Origin: Aplectana chamaeleonis
Taxonomy: Eukaryota; Nematoda; Chromadorea; Rhabditida; Cosmocercidae
Direction of reading: 5' to 3'
DNA: 64,000 nucleotides
NCBI GenBank assembly: GCA_029168955.1
Contig: JAPDOI010000117.1
Location: forward strand, 1,054,001-1,118,000
This document shows, in pieces, positions 22,791 through 33,300 of this stretch. How positions within the stretch are numbered: the stretch's first letter is position 1; each line of letters starts with the position of its first letter. Under the pieces are notes generated by a model. The model made no database searches. It was not told the DNA's origin and saw only the letters and a program-made list of their open reading frames with translations. A program made the position numbers and the translations under genes.

Positions 22791-25213
22791 ATCGGTTTTA
22801 TTTTGCTTGCGTGAGCAGCGCCTTACCGTAACACGGCTAGTCGATGACTGCACAATTAGCGGAGAGTCGCCCGTGTATTGGTCGCCCTAGGCACTTCAGC
22901 AAATGGAAAATGACGAAACCTTCCCTAAAAACATTAAAAATGGATCACTGTGCTCATATCGATGTCTTTAGTCGATTTAAGCAATTTTTTAAACACTTGA
23001 GTCCGCTGTCAACGGAGTTATCATTAGAAGCAGAAGAGAAAAACAGCCTTGCAGTAGTTTTGAAATGCATTCGAAACTGTGCCAAATGCATGTGTTATTA
23101 ATGACTAGAGGTAAAGGTGCGAAATGTTACGGTTGTCTCCACCAGATTTGCCCAAGATTGCACTTTTTGTAGGCAGCGCCAGTTTAGAAGGTAATTAGCG
23201 AGGTCATCAGAAAGTTCAGTCGTAAATAGACGATAATAAGGCTTGATATTAAGTTTATCTCGCATTTTAACACGTTTTTTGAATCGGAATGACGCTGCGA
23301 ATCGAATGGTGCTATTATATTTTCAAAATAACCGCTTTGAAAAGAGTTTCAATTCATTGAATCTGAAAAAGCTGAGAGTAGGTCAAGAATCGGACTGATC
23401 TTGACTATGCATACATTTTTGAAATCAGCATGACAATACGAATGCATTGACGTTTTAAAATTTCGAAAACATCTACTTTGAAAGATTTTGGCTCTTTTCT
23501 GAGAAAGTAGGTCAAAACTAGGTCGAAAGTTTGTTTTCCTCCAGCCTCAATACATTTTTGGAATCAGCGCGACGAGACGAATCGATTGGTGTTTTCAGAT
23601 TCCGAAATCGTTCACTCTGAAGGAAAACGACGTTTCCGAAGCGCTTTCGCGTCGCCGACGCGTTTTGGGACACATGTTATGAGCGGTATTGTATTTGCCG
23701 TCGGCTGTGGGCATATGTACGTAAACTTGGACTTCCTTCCATAATCGACGGCCAATTTCACATACTTCTTGCCCCGTGAAAAAAAAGGAACCGGAAAGTT
23801 AAAATACTGGACGTTCCCTATCTCAAACACACTGTCGCTTTGTCACTTGTCTTTGCTATAGATACCCTAATTTCTCTCGGAAACAGTGGATAGACGCAGG
23901 AATAACACGAGAAATCGCAGGGATCAGACGAAACAGTTGGTCTTAGATCACAACCATTTTTCAGCCACCAGAGAAAAAATTTTCGGTTATTTCTTATCGA
24001 TTAATGGGGAAATTAGATCCTATTCCAGCCATGGCTAAAGGCTTTTTCCGCTGCTGTGGACCGTATAGTTCCGTCACACACATTGATTCCATATTGTAAC
24101 AACTCAAACCGCGAATAACGAAAAATGTGCTCACATTGCGCAGCGGCGCGAAAATTTTGAAAAAATAAGAATAGGAGACTAAGCTAGCGGATAGTAACTG
24201 CTACAATCAGCTACGAAATCTCCAAGAGAAACTCGTAGATTAACTCCCGTCGCGATGGCCGCTTGACACGCACGCCGATCACTTGGGTGGGCCAGGCGGA
24301 CGTGTGCATTCGAACGCATCTTACTTATCGATAGTAGGTCTATGATTGACCGCCAAATCGTATTTTTAGTCATTTAACTGCATTCCCTAGCTTTTATGTA
24401 ATTTCAGATAATAATGCGTAAAATCATTCTCTTTACAAAAATTCAAGAAATTTTTTCACTTTTTTCACTTCCAATTTCTCTTAAATGACATTGCCGAATC
24501 ATTGCCATAGCCAGAAAGGTGAATTTTAGGAAATTCTGATATTCAAGCACCTATTGAGAAATGAAAATATCACAATTAGCGCCTCAGGTGCTGCCTGCCC
24601 ACGTCCTGCACGTGCAGAAAGGCGACGAATTGCCAGTCTTTCCCCGTTTCAGCCGCATTACATATGGAGTTCATCGTCGAGGTCCGCGATCAGTTCATCG
24701 GAGCGTAGGCGGGGATCATACATCCAACGGAGACGCATTATTTACCATCAGTATCGACCGAAAATCGATATGCCTGATATGCACTGTGGCTATCGCGGTG
24801 AGTATGATCCCGGCCTTGGAAGTCAGCCTGCTCCGCAGCGAATAAACGCAGCCGACCGGTGCGCTCCACGGCTGATCGTTTCCGCAGGTGAAATGTGTGG
24901 ACTTGCGGTCTATTTAGTATTAAGGAAGACACATCGTTCGAGCGAAAAAAGAGCTTCAAAAAGTTTGGTTATCAGTGAAACTCGCCGCAATCAGCGAAAA
25001 TTGCATACGAGCTTCGCGAAATTTCCCTTTATCACGTTCCCCATCAGATAAAATGAAATTGAAGAACAATGGATGTGATTTTTTCCGCATAGAAGGGATA
25101 ATCAAGTTCAGAGAGAATTAATCTCTCATTAACCTGATTTTCTTGTCGGAAAACCCTAATTTCGAAAGAAAAACTCCCTGGCAGCAAATATTCAATCTAT
25201 TCTGCAGCAGCAA
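22791..25213. other. No gene recognised; diffuse repeats
   Basis: The stretch 23,270-23,620 carries three diverged copies of an AATCAGCGTGACGA-type block. A 72-codon minus-strand frame at 23,612-23,830 is unidentified. The stretch 24,180-24,450 repeats 18,340-18,600. The stretch 24,960-25,200 is an inverted relative of 13,845-14,100. Confidence 0.45.
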
Positions 25214-25638
25214 ACTCTGAGAGTTTTAGCCGCGTAATAGCCTCGAAAAAGCCGCCAAATAAATCTTGCCGCAAAATAGCCGAGAAATATGTTCTCCAGG
25301 TAGGTATACGACGCATTACAGAGGCATGATCAGATTTCGAGACCTCCGTCGGTTCAATTACCCAAGTTTGAAGCACATGAAGCTCGTTCAGCCTCTGGAG
25401 GCCCGGTTCAACCGCTGGCAGCCCCGGATGGTGGCCGGGCGATGGCTGCTCCGTGGTTACTTTTGATTACTTACTTGTTTTGTCTGCTATTTCTCGGCTA
25501 ATTTTAGTCAGTTTCGGGAGAGCCGAGATAAATGTAGCCGCGAAATAGTCGAGAAATAGCCTACCAATAGCTGCTGTGGTGTCTTGTGGGCTATTTATCG
25601 GCTATTCCGCGACTATATCCCGACCAAAACTCTTAGAG
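25214..25638 (+). mobile_element. SL1-like MITE family, full copy
   Basis: Inverted ends ACTCTGAGAGTTTTAGCC and AAAACTCTTAGAGA. The SL1-like segment is at 25,351-25,372, followed by GCACATGAAGCTCGTTCAGC. It abuts R1 copy C. Confidence 0.8.
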
Positions 25639-26720
25639 AAAGTATGAGAAGTGCATGTTTTTTAGTTTTGCTCCTATTTAAAGGCAGTGTTCACGATGAG
25701 TTTCGTTCCCGAGTTTTTCACATAAAACCATGCGTTTGCCTCCAAGTGTTACCAAAATTACGAAGGAACGGCGAGAAACGCTCTAAATCGCCTTATTTCA
25801 GTGACATTATTCTATAACATGGACCAGTTGCCCGGTTGGATGAACATGTTCACGGTGGTTGTCACCGGTGGAAAATTGGGTCAGTCGAAAATAGAAGAAT
25901 ATTTTATGCAAAGCAGGATTAGTTAGGGCCCTAAGGAAAGAACAGAGCAATAGAGAGTAGAGAATTGCAAAGGACGGGTTCACAAAAGCTTTCATTGTCA
26001 CAACAAACACTTCTTGTGATACTTAAGAGGCGGGCTGATACTTAAAGATTTCGTGTTTTTCTGATGCGTTTTTCTCAATTTCTACGTCATTTTAGTTCTA
26101 CCCGGGGGCCACTTAATCGATATAGCGAATAATCTCAAAATTGAAGATTATCGTGAACACTGCCTTTAAGGAGAATCTTGCCCTGATCACCATGGTACCT
26201 TTGGAACTGCTTGAAATCCTCTACATTTCGATTATGCTCGCACAAATATCGCCTGAGTCCAATGTTTTAAAGTTTTTTTTTTAGCGACTTTTGTAGACGT
26301 TCTCATTAAAACGGTAGACGGCTATTTTTTTCCGTTTCAGCTATATTACATAAAAGGCCCGCATCGAGAGCTATGTTGGCCCCTTCTGCCGTAACAGATC
26401 ATGTGATAAGAAAATCGTAAGAAAATTAGTAATCGGATATGCTTTGTCACAAATATGAAGATGGCGTTAAGAAACCAAGCAAAATTCAACAAAGGAGAAA
26501 AGGCATCGTTGTGGCCAAATAACTTCAGATCAGGAAGAAAAAACCTGCGACCTGCCTCTGTGTGACCATCACAGCGTGCGCCTAAGGCAGCGTCCATACT
26601 TGGCGAGGACGCGAGGAGGTGGTTGCTCGTCGTTTTCTGGGCGTCAGGTCTCCGGTGCCCAGAAAACAACGAGGAACCACCTTCTCGCTGGTGTTGATTC
26701 AATCAATTCTGCTTGACTTG
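25639..26720 (+). repeat. R1 copy C, split by a TTAA MITE
   Basis: Similarity to R1 stops at 25,680 (CTCCTATTTA) and resumes at 26,166 (TTAAGGAGAATCTTGCCCTG). It ends near 26,720. Confidence 0.8.
25682..26165. mobile_element. TTAA-flanked MITE, AGGCAGTG family
   Basis: Ends are AGGCAGTGTTCACGATGA and TATCGTGAACACTGCCT, flanked by TTAA at 25,678-25,681 and 26,166-26,169. R1 copy D (near 27,038) shows the unoccupied TTAA. Confidence 0.88.
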
Positions 26721-27203
26721 GTGACCAACGCGGTGTTTGGTGATGAGCCGTTATGTGATGCGACTGAAACGGGAAAAATTAAGCGATTATCCGCCTTCCT
26801 AGATGTGACACCGAGGCTATATTTCAGGGACCAAAACTCGGGCTGTGAAAGATTTCTGGCGAGTTCTGTGGCACCACTGTGATAAAAGTAGACTCTCTTC
26901 CAAAAAGGCGCGAAACCCGAAAAAAGTTAAATAGAAATTTCAACTCCATTGCTGCTGCAAAATGAATGCCATAGTATTTGTTGACTCAACGTTTTTTTTT
27001 GCTCAGGATTGGATTTTTGCCGGTTTTTACACCTATTTAAGGAGAATCTTGCCCTGATCACCATGGTACCACTGAAACTGCTTGAAAACCTCCACATTTT
27101 GTATATGCTCGCACAAATATCGCCCGAGTGCAGTGTGTTGGAGTGCGATTTTTCGACACGTTCTCATAAAAACGGCTATTATTCCCGTTTCAGCAATATT
27201 ACA

Positions 27204-27479
27204 TACCGTGCTTATCTGGGCCAAATTCCGGTCCGCAATTGCGTCTCGGCACGCTTTGCGGCCGCACGCTCCCGAGTCAAAAGAGCTTCCAGCGCCACAG
27301 CCGCCGATCTGCTGACTCTAGGTGTTTTAGAAACAGGAAGAGAAATTGGAGAAAATTGTATAAAAAAGCCACATCGAGTCGGCTTTGGCGCTGGAAGCTT
27401 GACCGACTTGAGCGCGTGCGGCCGCAAAGCGTGTCGAGACGCAATTGCGGACCGGAATTCAGCCCAGATAAGCACAGTA
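27204..27479. mobile_element. TA-MITE (CTGTGCTTATC family), copy 4, reversed
   Basis: TA flanks it at 27,204-27,205 and 27,478-27,479. R1 copy A reads ATTACATAAGTGGCCC with one TA there, so the insertion is directly visible. Confidence 0.92.
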
Positions 27480-27598
27480 AGTGGCCCCCATCGAGAGCTT
27501 TATTTGCTTTCCTTTGCCGTAACAGATCATGTGATAAGAAAACCCTGAGGAAAATAGTAATCGGATATGTTCTGTCACAAATACGTAGTTGGCTTCAA

Positions 27599-28172
27599 CC
27601 CATTCACGACCACGCCTAATTTTGGGTGGCTGCACGTTCGGACCGCGTGCAATATTGCGTCACCGTATAACGTGTCCCACCGGTGGGACACGCTGGCTTG
27701 AATAGCGTCCCACGGTTGATTGCTTTCCCTTTTTTGTGTCTATATTGTAGCTATCAACGAGGGTCGGACAGTATCAGAGTTTGAGCTTCCGAGACGTTTT
27801 CGTTACCAAGAAACAATTATTCAAAACCAAAACGGGATCAACTGAGCTGCGACGGTTTTAGAAAAGGAATCGTGTTTCATACGATAGGTTCCTACAAAGC
27901 AACCTAAAAACTAGCAATAGACGACAAAAGAAATTATAAGGTGCTTTTGAAGTCATTTTACAACCGTTTTTCCTCTACTTCTGCCCACCTGATTTTATGA
28001 AAGTCTAGATATGTTGTTGCACTTGACCTACTGATGAACCGCGAGGTTTTTATTCAAGTATTGGGTAGGTCAATATATTGATCATATGTAGGCTCGAAGG
28101 TAGTTTCTTGTGACGGAGAAATCGATTTTTGAAAATGGCGGCCCACCGGTGGGACACGTGGTCGTGAATGGG
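27599..28172. mobile_element. TTAA-flanked element, CCCATTCACGACCACG family, copy 2
   Basis: Ends are CCCATTCACGACCACG and its complement. TCAA lies on the left and TTAA (28,173-28,176) on the right. The internal order is the reverse of the 12,842 copy. Confidence 0.8.
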
Positions 28173-28176
28173 TTAA

Positions 28177-28661
28177 AGGCACAGAACACACAGAAATTTA
28201 TTTTTTAGGTTTCATCCCTATCTTGGAGAGGGTCACTCTCTGATCACAATGGTTATTATGAAGTCGTCCAAGACCCCCTTCCAACGGAGATATGGCTCCT
28301 TGAAAATGCCTGTATTTTGGGGGCGAAAATTTAGTGGACGTGTTGTCTCAGGCCTGTATTTCTCATGATTCGCAGTCGCGGCACGAGAGCAAAACAGGAT
28401 GGGGAGATATACCGGAAATGAAGGGAAGAACGACGACTCGGTTGAAAATCATCCATCCATCTAGTCGCTATTGAGATCGGAAATCAGGAATGAGGCCGGG
28501 ACTGTGGTGCTACTGGAGGGGGTAGGGTGCCGTGGTGGTCGCTTACATCTCGCTCATTTCGAGGAATTGAGATCTCGCATTTGGCACGTGTTATACAGGA
28601 GGGGTCTTCTACGCATTAACACGAAAATTTCAAATTTCATATCTGAGGGTGTACTGTGCCT
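28177..28661. mobile_element. TTAA-flanked MITE, AGGCACAG subfamily
   Basis: It starts AGGCACAGAACAC after the shared TTAA and ends GTACTGTGCCT before TTAG. R1 copy A has an intact TTAA at this point (GCGTTAAGAAACC). Confidence 0.75.
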
Positions 28662-28716
28662 TTAGGAAACCAAGCAAAATTCAACGATGGAGAAAAGACA
28701 TCGTTGTGTGACCCGG

Positions 28717-29493
28717 GGGTAACTTTGTGTGCCCAACACGAATCTGAGGTCCGTTTATTGATTTTTGACAGCTTACTGTAGATTACGGTAGTTTGTTCAA
28801 AGTCTCAGATTTGTCTCAAAGTTTCTACTGTGCTTATCTGGGCCAAATTCCGGTCCGCAATTGCGTCTCGACACGCTTGGCGGCCGCGCGCGCTGGAGTC
28901 AGTCGAGTTTCAAGCGCCAAGGCTGACTCCATATGGCTTTTTTGTACAGTTTTCTCCGATTTTGTTTACTTTCTAGTTTCTAAAACCCACCTAGAGTCAA
29001 CAGATCGGCATCTGCGGCGCTGGAAACTTCCGACTCGAATGCGCGCGGCCGCAAAGCGTGCCGAGACGCAATTGCGGACCGGAAATTGGCCCAGAGAAGC
29101 ACACTATGTGTGGGTTATTCGCGGTGCTGAATACGAATTTGATGTTCATTCCTCCAATTTCAAATCATTATGACATTTTGTGCCCCCTAAATCGCATGGT
29201 ACCTGCCGTGACCTACAGTAAACCTCTAAATTTGAAAAAACCGTCGCCAGGTTCGTTTTCAGTACCTTACATTACGCCTACATACGTTTTGAGCAAATCC
29301 CGAAGAAAAAAATTCAAAAAGCCCCCAAAATCGGTGGACACTTTACCTTTCCGTAGAGCTGGAGAAACGTTTATAAGTTTTTCAGAGTGTCTTGGCTGCT
29401 GCAAAGGGCATATTCGGATTCTACATCTAATAATGGCTCTGTAAAGTGCATTTCATTTGGAATGACCACCTGAACTAGAAAGAATTCCCTTGT
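28717..29493 (-). repeat. Half-copy of the 39,124-40,046 foldback element
   Basis: The sequence aligns to the reverse of about 39,124-39,660, including TTTGTCTCAAAGTTTCTA and the end GAATTCCCTTGT. A TA-MITE is inserted in it. Confidence 0.75.
28826..29106. mobile_element. TA-MITE (CTGTGCTTATC family), copy 5
   Basis: TA flanks both ends. The matching position at 39,536-39,537 in the related repeat has a single TA and no insert. Confidence 0.9.
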
Positions 29494-30209
29494 GAGTAGC
29501 GGCAGTGGGGGCCACAATGGGCAACAGATGGGGGGACGACTGGGGCAGTTGGGGCGACTGTAGTGGCACGCGGGGCAGCGAGCTGAGCAAGAGGACACAA
29601 CGTGTTCCACTGTGCAGCTTTTGGAAGAAAAGCAGGGCCTGCTCTCAACGAGTAACTGCCGTTGTGCTGCCTTCGTGACCATGAAAAGTCTAAGTAGTAA
29701 TGTCTGGCAATGTATGACACCAACATTCACATTTGGAAGCATTTTACTATACACAGAAGCACAAAAAAATACCCATAGAATCACGCAGTCGTCAATCTCC
29801 CGCCGGGAAACGGACACCAACATAGAAACAGAACAATTTAGGTCACGGGGGAGAAGAAGAGCACGCGAAAATTACACGAAAATCTGAGAAATAGACCTCT
29901 ACGAGGAGATGCACACCACAATTGATGTAAGAAACAAACTCGATGCGAGAAAGGAAAGGTGAAAAAAAAAACACTTTGAGAAAGTTGAAGCACAATCGCA
30001 GAAGAACAGAGAGCAGAGTCAGATTCACCAAACATCAATCTCACTCAATCAGAAGGAAAAAGCCTAGTTAGTGACCTCAGCTAGGACCCTACCACGTTTA
30101 GATCTAAACTCTGCGCGCTGTTTGTTATGAACAACACAGACTCAACTACCGGTAACTATAAACTGCACAAGTAGCTGAGCGACGCCAAAATTCAATAGAT
30201 ACTAGAGAA
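29494..30209. other. Region downstream of the adenylate kinase stop
   Basis: It should hold the 3' UTR on the minus strand. No AATAAA was found. The 29,371-29,823 minus frame is unrecognised. Confidence 0.45.
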
Positions 30210-30315
30210 TCAGCCATACGCACGCTTCTTCAGCATTCCATTCATAGTTTCCGAGACCGCCTGGAACACAGCCGACGAGCTATCTCCAGACATTGTCATG
30301 CATATACCGTGACTT
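30210..30315 (-). CDS. Adenylate kinase exon 6 (residues 182-216 and stop)
   Basis: The acceptor is CTCTTTTTCAG. The exon encodes [19 protein letters not shown], equivalent to the C-terminal strand and helix of adenylate kinases, and ends KKRAYG then TGA. No standard AATAAA was found within 300 bp downstream on the minus strand. Confidence 0.88.
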
Positions 30316-33300
30316 CTGAAAAAGAGAGGATGAATTCCAAAAAAAAGCCCATACCCCACAAATCCCACCACGTATAGCATGAACTATCAGGATGTCGGAA
30401 GAGTTCCTCGCCATCTAACTTTGTGAAGTTTTATATCTTCCAGGGTTGATCTTTTGACTAAGCATGTTATACATTTCAAAAGGGAAGTTGATCGAATTCA
30501 CAGCACGGGAGCAGTTCAGCTGGCACACGTGACGCGCACGGCGGAAAACCGCTGCGCGCGTCGTCGTTGGAGTGCGTTAAAAGAGCGCCAACTATTCTTC
30601 TTTTCAGAGGCCACATGGTTAACGCGCCCCAACGACGACGTGCACGCAGCGGTTTTTCGCCGCGCGCGTCACGTGTGCCAACAGAACTGCTCCCGGGCTG
30701 TGTATTCGATCAATCCGTTTTCAGAAGCGCAAAATGTTTTCTATATAACGCTTCCTTCACCTTTGGGAAGAAACCTGGTGGTTCTCGAAATAATGGCTGA
30801 AATTCAAAGGCAATTTTCAGTGCTTAGCACCTCTGAAGGATCCTATTTGTATTGATTCAAACCAACAAAGCTGAAAAGAGTGGGTCAACATTTGAACCTT
30901 TGTGGACTAAGCAATGACACTCGCAAAGATTCTCAACAGGAAGTGGTCCATGGGAAGCCTATCATAATAAATCATAGAGCTCATTTTCCGATTTTATGGA
31001 AAGGTTATTATCAAGGTTTAGGGAGATCACGGCAGCTATACGACGATGATTTCACCTGTAGTAATCGACAACTTTGGATACTGTCTTCTCGTGGACTTCC
31101 AGCCGCCTCCTCACAACTTCGGCAGCATCATCCTCCCGTTTGAACAGCGGCTCACCAGTCACATCGTCCTTCCCCTAAAACATTCCAATTTTAAGGAGAA
31201 ATAAGAAAAACCCTCGGCCACCCATTAGAATAGGGTGATTTCTACACAACTGAGTAAGGTCTCTACAATACGAATTTCACAATTTTGTATCCCGAAACAG
31301 ATTTTTTTAGCGTTCATTACAAAAAACTCCAGTTTTGAAAGAATACGATCAAACGTGAACTCTTTTATAACAATATTCTTCTCAGAATCGAAATTCAGCC
31401 CTTATTTTTCGCCTCTAGCTACATTTAGCTAACACCAACCTCAACTTTGGGAGGGTTGAAGTCCAAGTTGTACGTTCTTCCTGATGCTTTGTGTACTAGT
31501 TGCTTCGACAGTCTGTCGATCAGAACCTTCTTCGGCACCTAAATATGAAATCTGTTCAACAAACTCGTTTCAGAGAAAAATTGGTGAAAAAATTGTCTCT
31601 AGGGTATCCTCTTCAAAGGCAGTGTCCACGGAAAGTTTTATCCTCGTTTCTTCTCCGGAATTCGGAAGGTCTATGTCTCATTGGAGCGACAGGGTCCAAA
31701 CAACGAACAAAAACGAGCCCGGAAGAGCTCTTGGCGGCTCCGGAATCCCCTCGCGCTAGTCTCTTCTAATTAATCGATGAGTATCTGATGAAAGCGAGGA
31801 AGGGACTTGTGTGAGAGGATTTCGGAGCCCGCAAGAGCTCTTCCGGGCTGGTTTTTTCGTTCTTTGAACCCTATCGCTCCAGTGGGACGGCGGTCTATCG
31901 ATTTCTGGCCAAAAAACGAAGACAAAATTGATCGCGGACACTGCCTTTAAAGGAAACACCGTAAAAACTTTGTTAATCAAATAGAAAATTATTCACCTTC
32001 AACTCCACAACCAGATCCAACGGTGCTACAGCTTCGATCGCCTTCACTTGACACATTGAACGTGGATAGCCTGAACAACGCTACAATATGTTCACAAATC
32101 TAGACGTTCCTCACAAAGCTGAAGACAGTATTCATGATAAAAAAAATCTTCGATTTTTCACCGAAAACTAAATTGTATGTGGTTCATTGCAACGAAATTG
32201 TCGAAAAACGGCCAAGAACGAGCAACAAACAGCCTAATACGACCGCAGAACACAGGCCGGATTCGTCAATCATTATACCCCGGATATAAGGACGAATCCG
32301 GGTATAATATTCCGCATTCTCTAGGAAAACGTAGACGATGATACCTGGCTGCTCCCTTATACCCGGGGTACAATCGTTGGAAAATCCGGCCTCGGGTATG
32401 TGTGATGCCCACCACGCCCTCTTCCTCGGCGGCCGTTGGGGAAGTGGGCGTGGTGGGCATGTAACACTCAGGTTTTGGGCCGCATAGGGCTATTCATGGC
32501 TCATTTTTAGCCGCTTTTCGACACTGATGCTGCAACCGACGCCTACTAGCCTTTCGATTTCCATCGAATACTCGGAAAGCATTCTTACTGCGAATACAGT
32601 CATTAAAGGCAGTGTTCATGACGAAAAGTTGAACATTTTTTTGGCAAAAAAAGAAGAAGGGTAAGACAAGGAAGTAAGACGGAAAACGGCCGAAAAATGG
32701 GTGAAAACCAAAAGGATCACCACGCCCACATCATATAACATTTGTCCTGTGTTCGTTCAAACAGAGGAACAATTGCCTAATTTTTCAATATTCTTTAACG
32801 CCAAGGATTCTAGCATACATTCATGTGCATTGGCCCATTAAGTTTTCGGTACAAGAAACAGAAAGCAAAGCCTTTTAAAACGCAAAACAATTTCCCAGAC
32901 GTCAGATACAATGTATTGTCTGCAGTCTTCCAAAACACACCAAACAGGTGTAATTGACTAATTTAGAGGTTACTTCTAACTGTTTTCTCCGGTTTTGAGA
33001 ATTCTGCGGGGGATTCTCCCTAATAACCTCTAATTCGTAGACTTACCCAATCTCGAAAACATCGAAAAATAGAATACGGTTTTTATCGTTAACACTGCTT
33101 TCAAAGCGGAATTCTAGCAAAAGCATCAAACACGGACGGAGACAACTAAAATGTACACAAAGTTGGAGTGATACCCATCAGAATTAGATTTCATAACACT
33201 CAAAGGTGCTATCTTAACAAACGAAATTTCATTTTTCTCGCAGTTTCTCTCAGTTTTCGAGCGTTTTGTACTTCAAAATTCTGAAGTATATACAGTTCAG

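Larger units (their letters stand above)
27030..28715 (+). repeat. R1 copy D, split by three MITEs
   Basis: R1 segments at 27,030-27,203, 27,480-27,595 and 28,662-28,715 are separated by a TA-MITE and two adjoining TTAA elements. Confidence 0.8.

Noticed and set aside
24554..25051. 165-codon plus-strand frame
   Set aside because: It spans the boundary of repeat-related and unrelated sequence and shows no domain or splice pattern.
25351..25373. A functional SL1 RNA gene
   Set aside because: The leader-like part is present but the downstream sequence differs from known SL1 RNA and no clear Sm-binding site was seen; it is treated as an SL1-like repeat.
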